Shown in pieces: positions 26,149 through 34,396 of a stretch of DNA of 64,000 bases. Source of the stretch: Planobispora longispora (GTDB lineage: Bacteria; Actinomycetota; Actinomycetes; Streptosporangiales; Streptosporangiaceae); assembly GCF_016863135.1 (NCBI RefSeq), contig NZ_BOOH01000045.1:62001-126000 (forward strand). Reading direction: 5' to 3'. A model generated the notes under the pieces. The model made no database searches. It was given only the letters and a program-made list of their open reading frames with translations, and was not told where the DNA came from. The translations under genes and the position numbers were made by a program. The first letter of the stretch is position 1. Each line of letters starts with the position of its first letter.

Positions 26149-26193
26149 CTTTTAATCCGTAGGTTCTGGGTTCGAGTCCCAGGCGCCCTACCA
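26149..26193 (+). repeat. att core, copy 2
   Basis: Perfect 45-bp copy of the tRNA-Lys 3' end. Identity starts at the anticodon loop (CTTTTAATCCG) and ends with CCA. It is the right end of AICE 1 and the left end of the next element. Confidence 0.95.
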
Positions 26194-26628
26194 TTCGCAC
26201 CCCGTCTGACCTGCGATTTCTCGGATCAGACGGGCTCTGCGCGAGCCGGAGAACGGCGATGTTTGCTCCATGTTTGCTCGCGGGCACGGACCGAGCACAC
26301 GGGTAGATCGTTTAGAGCCGTTCCTTCAGGTCAGACCCCGCAGACGGGCATCGGAAGACCAGGACCGAAGACCTCGCCGGGCTACCGTACCCCGGAAGAG
26401 CATGCCGACGGTCAACAGCCGACAGGCCAGCCGAGCTGCGGCGACAAGTAATCCGCAGGGCCCCTCAGAGTGAAGGGGTACTCCCGCATCGCTCCTACCG
26501 AACGACTCCTATGCCCCGCTAGAACCGTTCTCGACATGCCGATCTTGACGGCGATTCAGCCACATGATCAAAAGGAGGAGTTGGCCCGTCTCGCCAAAGG
26601 ACGGGCCGCTTCAAGAGGGGAAGCCGTT
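26194..26628. other. Left arm of element 2 and collagen gene leader
   Basis: Holds a hairpin (CCCGTCTGA 26201-26209 with its complement 26226-26234), two ATGTTTGCTC repeats at 26259 and 26270 (11-bp spacing), and a GGCCCGTC/GACGGGCC stem near 26583-26607 just before the collagen-like gene. No protein-coding sequence is convincing here. Confidence 0.6.
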
Positions 26629-27282
26629 ATGGGTGTCGGGAAAGGCGGGCGCCTGGTTACGCTCGCATCAGTGGGTGCGTTGACGGCAGTGCTGCTACCG
26701 ACAGGGGGTATGGCTACCGCTTCGTCCGCCACACCTCAGGTTCACGCCTGCGTCAGCAAGATCACTCGCGTTACCCGGATAGTCGACCCTGGAACTGAGT
26801 GTCTCTTCACTGAGGTTGCCGTCCAATGGGGTGCTGAAGGACCGGCTGGGCCGGAGGGTCCAGCCGGTCCTGCTGGATCGCAGGGCGAGCAGGGGCCCAA
26901 GGGTGACATCGGCCCCGCCGGCCCCCAAGGCGAGGAGGGAAAGACCGGCCCGCAAGGCCCCAAAGGTGACACTGGAGAGGTCGGCCCACAAGGTGAACAG
27001 GGGCCCCCGGGACCGCAAGGACCCAAGGGCGAGAAGGGCGATCCAGGAGGGGTAAGGGGAGCCCAAGTCAAGGAGGCGCCCTTCACTGGCGGCTCCGGTG
27101 GCGTCATGTGCGACCCTGGCCAGTACGCGACTGGCGGTGGCTACAAGGTCAATAACGGCACGGGTCAGGTCTACCAGAGCCTTCCCGTCTTCGGAGTGTC
27201 CAAAGAACCCCGAGGCTGGGAAATCATGGCCACCGGCTCAGCCAACGGAACCGTCTACGTCATCTGCGTCCCCTGGAGTTAA
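26629..27282 (+). CDS. Secreted collagen-like (Gly-X-Y) protein
   Basis: A 217-residue protein. Residues 1-34 form a signal peptide ([20 protein letters not shown]). A short globular part with three Cys follows, then about 24 uninterrupted Gly-X-Y triplets (such as [19 protein letters not shown]) at residues 70-145, and a C-terminal domain with Cys and GGGYKVNNG. It should form a triple helix outside the cell; bacterial collagens act in adhesion or the spore or hyphal surface. The ATG at 26629 is preceded by AGAGGGGAAG; the longer frame adds a non-signal extension. Confidence 0.9.
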   Translation: MGVGKGGRLVTLASVGALTAVLLPTGGMATASSATPQVHACVSKITRVTRIVDPGTECLFTEVAVQWGAEGPAGPEGPAGPAGSQGEQGPKGDIGPAGPQGEEGKTGPQGPKGDTGEVGPQGEQGPPGPQGPKGEKGDPGGVRGAQVKEAPFTGGSGGVMCDPGQYATGGGYKVNNGTGQVYQSLPVFGVSKEPRGWEIMATGSANGTVYVICVPWS

Positions 27283-27390
27283 CTACCCGGCAAGATCTCT
27301 TGACTTCCGGCGTCCCGAACACCCGTGAATGAACCACGCCGGATTTCACGGAGACCAGCGCCGCTCCCGTTTCCCGCTTAGTTCTCAACA

Positions 27391-27433
27391 AACAGTGAAG
27401 CCCGCTGGCGTACCACCAGCGGGCTTCACTGTT
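27391..27433. terminator. Bidirectional terminator
   Basis: Perfect 18-bp arms (27391-27408, AACAGTGAAGCCCGCTGG, and 27416-27433) with a seven-base loop separate the collagen-like gene from the convergent integrase stump. Confidence 0.9.
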
Positions 27434-27446
27434 CACCCCACGTTGA

Positions 27447-27708
27447 TCAGAGGGTTGTATCCAACCTCGCACCCGGTAGAGCAACCAGCCTCACCTTCGA
27501 CCCGATCGCACCAGGGATGACCATGGCGGCGGTGGACTCGGCGGCGGCCTGAGCAACCTCGGGGTAGACGCTGGTGTAGGTGTCGCGGGTGAAGGTGGAA
27601 GAGACATGACCGAGGGTTTCCTGGACCACCTTCAGCTCCACCCCGGCGGCGAGCATCAGCGAGGCGGCGCCGTGGCGCAGGTCGTGCAGCCGGACCGGCG
27701 GGAGCCCG
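27447..27708 (-). pseudogene. C-terminal stump of a tyrosine integrase
   Basis: The frame reads RLHDLRHGAASLMLAAGVEL, ETLGHVSSTFTRDTYTSVYP and ends RLDTTL. These are box II, the GH motif and the catalytic Tyr region of a tyrosine recombinase. The 5' part is gone: an insertion sequence begins directly upstream and no integrase sequence follows on its other side, so a deletion accompanied or followed the insertion. Confidence 0.88.
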
Positions 27709-28875
27709 TGTGGGTGCCAGAAACTCGGCCACCCTATGCGACCTGCGCATACTCATGTATCAGCCCGCCGAGACGATCACGGCGGATGACCTCGATATCG
27801 GCCTCGACCGGGTCGGGCAGGGCTCGAAGGGGAGCGGCCTGCCCCAGGGATCGGTGCGGGCGGTGCTCGTTGAAGTGGGTCTCGTACTCGGTCAGCACCC
27901 GTCGTAGATGGCGAGCGTTGACGATCAGCATCCGGTCGAGGACCTCTCGGCGCAGCCCACCGATCCACCGCTCGATGTAGGCGTTCGCCCGCGGAGCCCG
28001 CGGCGGCGTCTTCAGAATCCGAATGCCCATACTGGTGAACACCTCATCGAACGCGGTGGTGAACTTCGTGTCCCGGTCCCGGATGAGGAACCGGAAGCCC
28101 TTGGCCCGATCTCCCAGCTCGATCATCAGGTTCCGGGCCTGCTGAGCGACCCAGTGCCCGGTGGGGTGATCGGTGACGCCGAGCAGGTGCACTCGCCGGG
28201 TGGCAACCTCCATGACGACCATGCCGTACAGGCGTTTGAGCAGCACAGTGTCGCAGTGGAAGAAGTCGCATGCCAGGATGCCGGAGGCTTGGGCGCACAG
28301 GAACTCGCTCCAGGTCGGTCCCGTACGCCGCGGCGCCGGATCAAGGCCGGCCTTCCTCAAGATGAGCCACACGGTGGAAGCACCGACGCGATACCCCAGG
28401 CCGGAGAGTTCCCCGGCGATCCGCCGATACCCCCACAACGGGTTCTCTCGGGCCATGCGAAGGACCAATGATCGCACCGAAGACCGTGTCGCCGGCCGCC
28501 CCTGTCTGCGGCGCTTGAACGTCCAGCGCTGCCGTACCAGATCAGCATGCCAGCGCAGCAGTGTGCTCGGCGTCACGAACACCTTCAGGCGGTCGGCTGC
28601 GGGCAGCAGCCGCGCCAGTGCGCTGATCACCGCCCGATCCGCCCAGGAGGGTCGCGGGCGGGCGACCTGGCGGCGCAGCACCACGAGCTGATGCCGGAGC
28701 ACGAGAATCTCGACGTCCTTCGACGCATCCGAGCGGACCAACAGCATCAGCCAGCCCGAAAGCTGGAGAAAGATCAGATAGAGCAACCGCAACGCCATGA
28801 ACAACGATCATGTACAGCGAACGCTCACGCACCAAACCGCAGGTCACCTCACTGGCCGAGTTTCCGGCACCCACA
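27709..28875. mobile_element. Insertion sequence (DDE, rve-type), about 1.17 kb
   Basis: Ends are inverted repeats of at least 23 bp with one mismatch: TGTGGGTGCCAGAAACTCGG at the left and TGTGGGTGCCGGAAACTCGG inverted at the right. It encodes a single transposase. No obvious target-site duplication is seen, in line with a later deletion of one flank. It cuts the element 2 integrase. Confidence 0.88.
27734..28798 (-). CDS. IS transposase with integrase core (DDE)
   Basis: A 354-residue transposase. The N-terminal part has a hydrophobic start and an HTH (VFVTPSTLLRWHADLVRQRW), then NPLWGYRRIAGELSGLGYRV. The rve core supplies the catalytic acids in ILACDFFHCDTV, IRDRDTKFTTAFDE and ANAYIERWIGGLRREV. 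The C-terminal YETHFNEHRPHRSLGQAAPL is typical of this group. It looks intact; ATG at 28798. Confidence 0.9.
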   Translation of the reverse strand: MALRLLYLIFLQLSGWLMLLVRSDASKDVEILVLRHQLVVLRRQVARPRPSWADRAVISALARLLPAADRLKVFVTPSTLLRWHADLVRQRWTFKRRRQGRPATRSSVRSLVLRMARENPLWGYRRIAGELSGLGYRVGASTVWLILRKAGLDPAPRRTGPTWSEFLCAQASGILACDFFHCDTVLLKRLYGMVVMEVATRRVHLLGVTDHPTGHWVAQQARNLMIELGDRAKGFRFLIRDRDTKFTTAFDEVFTSMGIRILKTPPRAPRANAYIERWIGGLRREVLDRMLIVNARHLRRVLTEYETHFNEHRPHRSLGQAAPLRALPDPVEADIEVIRRDRLGGLIHEYAQVA

Positions 28876-28949
28876 GGCTCGGGGAAGCAGTCAATTGCCT
28901 ATCTGCAGCAGCCACAAGCTCAGCGAACGAAACGGCGGGAGGGATGCCG

Positions 28950-29594
28950 TCACTCGCTCTTTCTCAGCTCCTTCTCCCACACGCCGAAGCGTTCTCTGAG
29001 GGCCTCTGCCTCGGCCGTGTCGACGCCGTACACGCCGAACTCCTCATCGGTGCGGCGACGCACGTACGCCAGCATCTCCGCGAACACCTCCCGGTCGAAC
29101 CCGGCGTCCCGGCGAGCGGCCAGCTCCAGAAGCTGATCGCGCGTGTACCGGCCGGACTCCACGAGCGCGTCCACGTCGATGAAGTCACGCGCGAGCGCGC
29201 GGTTGAACAGCGCCTCGGTCTTTCCGGCCGCCACGTCGTCAGGATGGAGGACCGGGCCCATCTCCATCCGCACCGGCGGCCGAAACCGTACATCCGCGAC
29301 GACCTCGACCTTGCATCCCTGATCCGTACCATGCTCGGAGATCCACATCCGGACATACCGCTCAGTGCTCTGCAGGATCTCAGCCTGATACCCGGCTGCA
29401 CGGTACGCCTCGGCCACGTGATCCGCTGCCGCTGGACAGTCCATGTCCAGCGCGCCGAACAGATCGACGTCCTCGCTGGGGCGCTCCACGATCCCGTACG
29501 CCTGAACGGCGTACCCACCGGCCAGCGCGAAGCCGTACTGATCAGCGACGCTCAGACCGATCTCGATCAACCGCCGATGGAAAGGGTCCATCAC
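28950..29594 (-). CDS. Nucleotidyltransferase-fold protein (AbiEii/MNT-like)
   Basis: A 214-residue protein with a minimal nucleotidyltransferase core: FALAGGYAVQAYGIVER then SEDVDLFGAL, the GG and D-x-D motifs, with a helical C-terminal half (YTRDQLLELAARRDAGFDRE). Related proteins are toxins that modify tRNA or other targets in type IV-like toxin-antitoxin pairs. It overlaps the upstream small gene by ATGA, the usual arrangement of such a pair. Confidence 0.8.
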   Translation of the reverse strand: MMDPFHRRLIEIGLSVADQYGFALAGGYAVQAYGIVERPSEDVDLFGALDMDCPAAADHVAEAYRAAGYQAEILQSTERYVRMWISEHGTDQGCKVEVVADVRFRPPVRMEMGPVLHPDDVAAGKTEALFNRALARDFIDVDALVESGRYTRDQLLELAARRDAGFDREVFAEMLAYVRRRTDEEFGVYGVDTAEAEALRERFGVWEKELRKSE

Positions 29595-29911
29595 GCGGCC
29601 CGGTCACGCAGCCCGGTGAAGCGCGACTCCCACAAGCGGCGGACCCGCACCGGCAAGATCAGATCAGGCCAGATGCGAACCAGCAGATCGGCGTTCAGGT
29701 ACGCCTTTAGATCTTGCTCTCGGCCCTCCTGGATGACCTGCTCATACATCATCCGCAGCGCCGCCGGATCGGACAGGTCGTAGGAGCGCCGCGGACTCCA
29801 GTCCAGCCAACCGGGCAGCGCGACGACCCCGCCCGCAGGCCCGGTCAACTCCTCCAGAGCACCGGGAACCGCATACGGGCGGATGTTCGCGTAATTCAAC
29901 GCCCTGTCCAT
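29591..29911 (-). CDS. Partner of the nucleotidyltransferase (putative antitoxin)
   Basis: A 106-residue protein starting MDRALNYANIRPYAVPGAL with YDLSDPAALRMMYEQVIQEG and a basic C-terminus. The ATG at 29911 has GGAG right upstream. It is the first gene of a two-gene operon with the nucleotidyltransferase. Similar small proteins precede nucleotidyltransferase genes in other actinomycetes; an antitoxin role is inferred from position only. Confidence 0.65.
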   Translation of the reverse strand: MDRALNYANIRPYAVPGALEELTGPAGGVVALPGWLDWSPRRSYDLSDPAALRMMYEQVIQEGREQDLKAYLNADLLVRIWPDLILPVRVRRLWESRFTGLRDRAA

Positions 29912-30205
29912 GTCTCCAGTGTGACATTTCCTCCAGCACCGCACCCCCGCGATGAGGCAACCTCACGCCGCGCCGAGCAAACTACCGGGTATCGCGGTCG
30001 ACGCCGGCGACCACACCGTGAAGGCCACCCGAACCGCTCTGAACACGGGCAACGGTCAAGGTCCCTATGTTTGCTCGGTGGTTGCTCGCCTGTCGCGGTA
30101 CGGCGCGGCACGCGACACCACCATCCGGCAGGACAAAAAGGACAGCTCCGGACAGGGAGTCACCAGGCGGTACGGCGCGGCGCCGGACGACAGTGAACCC
30201 GCCGG
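29912..30205. other. Right arm of element 2
   Basis: No gene. ATGTTTGCTC at 30067 and GTGGTTGCTC at 30078 (11-bp spacing) echo the left-arm repeats. The last 54 bp before the att core (30155-30208) recur at 31051-31104 with about 80 percent identity. Confidence 0.6.
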
Positions 30206-30250
30206 CTTTTAATCCGTAGGTTCTGGGTTCGAGTCCCAGGCGCCCTACCA
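30206..30250 (+). repeat. att core, copy 3
   Basis: Perfect 45-bp copy of the tRNA-Lys 3' end. The sequence after it (CCCGTCTG hairpin, then ATGTTCGCTC and ATGTTTGCTC at 30316 and 30327) repeats the left arm of element 2. Confidence 0.95.
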
Positions 30251-31104
30251 CCCGCACCCCGTCTGACTTGAACTTTCTCGGTCCAGACGGGCTCTGCGCG
30301 AGCCGGAGATCGCCGATGTTCGCTCCATGTTTGCTCACGTGTATCGGATCCCGGCTCTCGCAAGATGGTGAATTCGAGGGGCCCTCTTCCACGTCAGACC
30401 TGGCAGGCGGCCATGGGAAGACCAAGAAAGAAGATCCCGCCGGGCCGCTGTACCTCACAGCGTTGAATCCCCGGTAACCTCGCGCCAAGCCGTCGGGCGA
30501 GTACCCCCGTAATCCCATGTCACCTTCCCGTCGATGACCGAGTGCCCTCCGCGCACATACTGCCTCCTGAGCGTGGCCTACCCGAGCAGCAGTACGGAGG
30601 GCTTGCATCCGGTACCCGGGTACAGCCCCACCGTCGAGGTGGCCGCCCTGATCCCGACACGGGGCGGCAGACCCGAAACGCGCCGGCCGCAGCCGGGGCG
30701 ATCTTCCACGCCGATTATGGATCGCAGCACACCGCGGCCGCCTTCGCTGCCGTATGCACGCAGCTGGGGGTGCGCCGGTCGATGGGCGCGGTCGGCTCCA
30801 GCGCCGACAACGCGCTGGCCGAGGCGTTCAATGCCACCCTCAAGCGCGAGACGCTGCAGGGAGCCAGAAGCTGGTCGTCGGCTGGCCGGGTCCGATTGGA
30901 GATCTTCAAGTGGATCACCCGTTACAACGCCCGCAGGAGGCATTCCGGGCTGGGCTACCTCAGCCCGATCGACTACGAGCGGCGCTCCGATAGGGTGCTG
31001 CTCGCCGCATGACAGCAGGTGTCCACCCTTCGGGGCGAGCCCCCTGGACCGGGCGTCATCAGGTGGCACGTCGCGGCACCGGACGGCATTGAACCTGTCG
31101 GCTT
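30251..31104. mobile_element. Element 3 remnant
   Basis: Begins with a diverged copy of the element 2 left arm and ends at 31051-31104 with a diverged copy of the element 2 right arm. The homology stops exactly where the att core should begin (CTT shared), after which the sigma factor gene starts. Inside is only an IS3 transposase fragment. The stretch 30251-30702 holds arm sequence and no gene. Confidence 0.7.
30703..31012 (+). pseudogene. IS3-family transposase OrfB, C-terminal fragment
   Basis: The frame reads IFHADYGSQHTAAAFAAVC, SMGAVGSSADNALAEAFNAT and WITRYNARRRHSGLGYLSP: the second and third catalytic blocks of an IS3-type DDE transposase. The first half of the gene is missing, so it is dead. 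Confidence 0.9.
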
Positions 31105-32534
31105 CAGTCGCGTTCGGGCACGAGGGTGATCAGTTGATCGGCCGAGCCGGTGTAGGCGCCGTAGAGGATGAACGCGGTCGGCGGGTGCTTGCCGCCGAAC
31201 TCCTTGCCGATGGACAGCGCCATGCCGGTGGGGACGTTGACCAGGCGGGACACGCCGTCACTGAAAGTGGGCCTGTTCCAGCGCTGGGCCGGGGCGTCAG
31301 AGCAGGATGCGAGCCGGACCGCGCGGATGCCCCCGCCGTTGAAGGAGACGGTGTCGTACTTCTCGGCCGCCGTCAGGCAGCGCCCACTGGCGACATTGAT
31401 GAGCCGGAACCGGTGAGGGTCGCCCTTCGTGTGCCAGGCCGTCCTCGGGTCGGCGCAGCGCAGTGCCGCGACCCTGTCGTCCGCTGCGCCGACGCACCGG
31501 CCCGCATGGGCGATCCGGGTGCCCGCGACCGTCTCCGGGACAGCGCTCCGGGTGGGTTTCGGGACAGCGCTCCGGGTGGGTTTCGGAGCACGTGTCAGCG
31601 CGGGTTCTGGGACTTTCTCGAGTGCGGGTGATGTGCTCCGCGTCGGTACGGCGGCCGTCGGCGGAGACGGGGGATCCGCCGGAAGTGAGAGCACGATCAC
31701 GGCTACGGCGGCGGTGGCCGCCGTCACGACCGTCGTGGTGGCCGCCCGGCCGAACACCCCGCCGGAGACGCCCTTCGACGCGACGGCCTTGCCCAGTCCT
31801 TCCACGGCTGGCGGCAGCAGCCCGATCGGCAGCGTGGCCCGCAACGCGGCGTTGAGATCGAGCAGTTCGCCTCGCGCCCGAGCACAACTCGGGCAGGACT
31901 CCAAATGCGCGCGCAGCGCTCGCGGCAGACGGCCGTTCTTCTTGCGTACGGCCGCCGCCAGCGGTTCGGCGTATTCGCGGCAGCGAGGCGATGTACCCGC
32001 GAGGTGGGCGGCCAGATACGCCTTGCGCAGCCCTTCGCGTGCCCGGAAGGCCAGCACGCCCACGTTACCGGGGGTGATGCCCAGGATCTTCGCGATCTGC
32101 TCGGGCTCCTCGTCCTCGATCACAGTGTGCCACAGCACGGTCTGCCAGCGCGGCGGCAGCGACCGGTAGGCGCGGGTCACCAGATCGTCGGGCGGCTCCG
32201 GCCCGGCCACCGTCAGGTCGTCCTCCCGGAATTCGGCGGTGAGGACCCGCCGCTGGTCGGAGTGCGCCCATTCGGCCGCGGTGTTGCGCACCACCGCGTA
32301 CAGGTAGGGACGCCACCCGCCGGACGGACCGGCCGCGCCGGTGCGGACGGTCCGCAGGGTGCGGGCGAACGCCTCACTGGCCAGGTCCTCCGCGGTGTAC
32401 GGATCCGGGCACAGGCGACGGGCGAAGGCGAGGACCGCGGCGTGGTGCCGCTCGTACAGCTCGGCCACGGCATGACTGTCCCCGGCCCTGACCAAGCGCG
32501 TCAGGGCCGAGTCGTCGCTGGTCGGGCCGTTCAT
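31104..32534 (-). CDS. ECF sigma factor fused to zinc-finger, membrane helix and ricin lectin domain
   Basis: A 476-residue chimera. Residues 1-165 are an ECF sigma factor: region 2 (LASEAFARTLRTVRTG) and region 4 (DEEPEQIAKILGITPGNVGV). Residues 170-215 hold an anti-sigma-like zinc finger (HLESCPSCARA), then a membrane helix (VVTAATAAVAVIVLSLPA), a Pro/Thr linker with a perfect 24-bp tandem repeat, and a C-terminal ricin-type beta-trefoil (AGRCVGAADDR, GRCLTAAEKYD). It would be held at the membrane and released, perhaps by proteolysis, when the outer lectin domain binds sugar. The next gene upstream is a secreted lectin-protease. Confidence 0.88.
   Translation of the reverse strand: MNGPTSDDSALTRLVRAGDSHAVAELYERHHAAVLAFARRLCPDPYTAEDLASEAFARTLRTVRTGAAGPSGGWRPYLYAVVRNTAAEWAHSDQRRVLTAEFREDDLTVAGPEPPDDLVTRAYRSLPPRWQTVLWHTVIEDEEPEQIAKILGITPGNVGVLAFRAREGLRKAYLAAHLAGTSPRCREYAEPLAAAVRKKNGRLPRALRAHLESCPSCARARGELLDLNAALRATLPIGLLPPAVEGLGKAVASKGVSGGVFGRAATTTVVTAATAAVAVIVLSLPADPPSPPTAAVPTRSTSPALEKVPEPALTRAPKPTRSAVPKPTRSAVPETVAGTRIAHAGRCVGAADDRVAALRCADPRTAWHTKGDPHRFRLINVASGRCLTAAEKYDTVSFNGGGIRAVRLASCSDAPAQRWNRPTFSDGVSRLVNVPTGMALSIGKEFGGKHPPTAFILYGAYTGSADQLITLVPERD
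31537..31584. repeat. 24-bp tandem repeat in the sigma factor linker
   Basis: Two perfect copies (31537-31560 and 31561-31584) encode the repeated octapeptide PKPTRSAV in the extracytoplasmic linker between membrane helix and lectin domain. Confidence 0.9.
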
Positions 32535-34322
32535 TTATCCAATCGTGAACTTGAGAGATTTTTTGACATATGTGGCTTTAGCATAGATATGGGTAGGTTT
32601 GGCAGAAAAACGGATGATTCGGGTGGCATTCGTCGTGGCGCTCTTCAGCGTCACGGCACCGCCCCGCTGCGGTTCGAGCAGCCAGCGCTGCCCCTTGCTC
32701 GTCTTGCTGCACTTGGCGAGGACGACCGACCGCTTGGCACCGTTGACCGGTCCGAGTGCCAGGCAGCGGCTCTTGAACCGCACCTGCACCGACTTGCCTG
32801 CCACCGGCACCAGCTGCCACTTCGTCCGGCAGGACCCGAGCCTCGCCGTCGCACGGTAGGCGGTCAGGCAGGTGCCGTATGCGCTCTTGAGGGTGACAGT
32901 CCGCGTCGGGGTCTTCGTCGGGGCCGGCGCGTCCTCCGGTCCCGGCGTCGAGGACGGTCCCGGCGCGGAGGTCGGGACCGAGGTGGGGGCCGTGGTCGGT
33001 TCGGACGCCGTGGTCGAGGACGCGCTCGGCGTCGGAGCCGGAGCCGGAGCCGGGAAGCCCACCGGGCTCGTCTTGAACATCTGGTCGGCCAGCGGCTCGA
33101 ACTTGAGGGTGCTCCCGTTGGCGCGCACCACCGGCGCACCGTCGCGGGCCTCACGCTTCGGAACGGCGAGCCCCGGTCCGGACTTCCCATCGGCACGGTT
33201 GGTAAAGTTGATCTTGTCCTGGCCCGCGCCGGGCAGCCACTGCTGCGACGGGTTCTTCGCCGCGCACACCGTGGTGACCACGGGCTTGGAACCGTCCGCG
33301 GCGGTGGCGCCCGTCAGGCACTGGTGGTTCCCGACGTTGCGGATCGTCACGTAGCCGGCACCGTCGATGGTCCGGCGCCAGACCGTCCCGTTGTCCGAGC
33401 ACGGCACCTGCACCGCCTGCTGGCCGTCGACGCCGACGCACTTCCCGCTCTCCACGATGCGCAGCCGGAAGTCCACCGGCGGGGCCGGCTGGTCCTGGAT
33501 CAGGTACGGGCTGGACGCGACGTTTCTGATCTCCGGCAGCGGCTCCCCCTTCGGCTGCGACGCCGGCGTCGGCTCGAAATAGCGGAACTCGTCCGTCCGG
33601 CACGAGTCGAGGTGGTAGTTCGACGCGGGGTCACCCGTGCACTCGGGCCGGCTGCCCATGTTGCGGCAGACCGGGTCGTTGCCGTTCACGCCGCCGCCGT
33701 TGCAGTGGCTGAGCCCGAAGGAGTGGATCATCTCGTGGGTGAACCCGGCCTCGCTCCAGCACCAGCGCGGCAGGATGACGCCGCCGTTGCTGAGCCCGGC
33801 GTTGGCCCCGCCCCCGGTGCACGAGTCGGTCATCTCGTTGTCCCGGCCGAAGAACATCAACTTCACCCGGTTGGTGGCCACGAGCTCACGCACCCGGGCC
33901 GGCTGGGAGGCGATGTTCTCCGTGAGCGCCTTCCCCATCTCGGCCCGGTTGCGGCCCTTGAGGAAGGACACCTTCGCCACGATCGGGCGGCACTGGTCAT
34001 CCTGCACGACCCTGAGCCGTCGGGAGACCCCGAACCGCCGGGCGCTCGACTCGAAGGTCTGGTCGGTCTCCCAGACGGTCCGCAGGACCGACTCCACCTC
34101 GGAGTCGTAGGAGTCCTGACCGGGCTGGTGAACGTAGACCGGCAGCACCCATCCCTCGGCCGGGGAATCGGTCCCGTCGCAGGCGAACCCGGACGTGCCC
34201 AATGCCCGCGTCGCCGCGGAGGCGGCCGCCTGCGGCACGGGCGCGGCGGACACCGGCCCGGCCAGGACGCTCGCGGCCACCGTCATCAGTGACAGCACGA
34301 GCACTAATTTGATCTTTCTCAT
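32535..34322 (-). CDS. Secreted zinc metalloprotease with ricin-type lectin domains
   Basis: A 595-residue exported protein. A signal peptide ends near residue 26 (VLVLSLMTVAASVLAGPVSA). A zincin domain has the extended motif HEMIHSFGLSH near residue 196 and many Cys. Two beta-trefoil-like stretches follow, at about 285-400 (SGKCVGVDGQQ, HQCLTGATA) and 490-590 (YGTCLTAYRA, SRCLALGPV), joined by a Pro/Thr/Ser linker. The ATG has AGAGGAG upstream. It ends one base before the sigma-lectin gene on the same strand, so both are probably co-transcribed and may respond to the same glycan. Confidence 0.85.
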   Translation of the reverse strand: MRKIKLVLVLSLMTVAASVLAGPVSAAPVPQAAASAATRALGTSGFACDGTDSPAEGWVLPVYVHQPGQDSYDSEVESVLRTVWETDQTFESSARRFGVSRRLRVVQDDQCRPIVAKVSFLKGRNRAEMGKALTENIASQPARVRELVATNRVKLMFFGRDNEMTDSCTGGGANAGLSNGGVILPRWCWSEAGFTHEMIHSFGLSHCNGGGVNGNDPVCRNMGSRPECTGDPASNYHLDSCRTDEFRYFEPTPASQPKGEPLPEIRNVASSPYLIQDQPAPPVDFRLRIVESGKCVGVDGQQAVQVPCSDNGTVWRRTIDGAGYVTIRNVGNHQCLTGATAADGSKPVVTTVCAAKNPSQQWLPGAGQDKINFTNRADGKSGPGLAVPKREARDGAPVVRANGSTLKFEPLADQMFKTSPVGFPAPAPAPTPSASSTTASEPTTAPTSVPTSAPGPSSTPGPEDAPAPTKTPTRTVTLKSAYGTCLTAYRATARLGSCRTKWQLVPVAGKSVQVRFKSRCLALGPVNGAKRSVVLAKCSKTSKGQRWLLEPQRGGAVTLKSATTNATRIIRFSAKPTHIYAKATYVKKSLKFTIG

Positions 34323-34396
34323 TCAAACTCCTCTCACTGGAGAGGAGTCGAATCGCCCGTGTGGATTACGCGCTTTCCAGAATTTTTCTGCTGAAT

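Larger units (their letters stand above)
13742..26193. mobile_element. AICE 1: pSAM2-like integrative conjugative element
   Basis: A 12.5-kb element between att copies 1 and 2. In order from the tRNA it has int, xis, repSA, a small gene, traB/ftsK-like, pra-like, korSA-like, three small genes, an XRE regulator, a flavoprotein, a membrane protein, an HNH nuclease and a HEPN-like protein. The core order matches actinomycete integrative and conjugative elements of the pSAM2 group. All core functions look intact, so excision and transfer are plausible. No phage structural genes are present. Confidence 0.93.
26194..30250. mobile_element. Element 2: decayed tRNA-Lys element with cargo
   Basis: A 4.06-kb segment between two perfect att cores. 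It keeps only the C-terminal stump of its own integrase (interrupted by an IS), a collagen-like secreted protein and a nucleotidyltransferase gene pair. Its left arm (26194 to about 26410) is repeated beyond the next att core (30251 to about 30465), so the next segment began with a related element. No replication or transfer genes remain. Confidence 0.8.

Noticed and set aside
13742-26193. Prophage
   Set aside because: There is an integrase but no capsid, portal, terminase or lysis gene; repSA, traB, pra and korSA define an AICE.
27709-28875. Target-site duplication of the IS
   Set aside because: The bases next to the two inverted repeats (GAGCCCG on the left and GGCTCGG on the right) do not match as a direct repeat.
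30542-30702. N-terminal extension of the IS3 fragment
   Set aside because: The frame is open but the sequence has no transposase similarity; the real homology begins near IFHADYGSQ.
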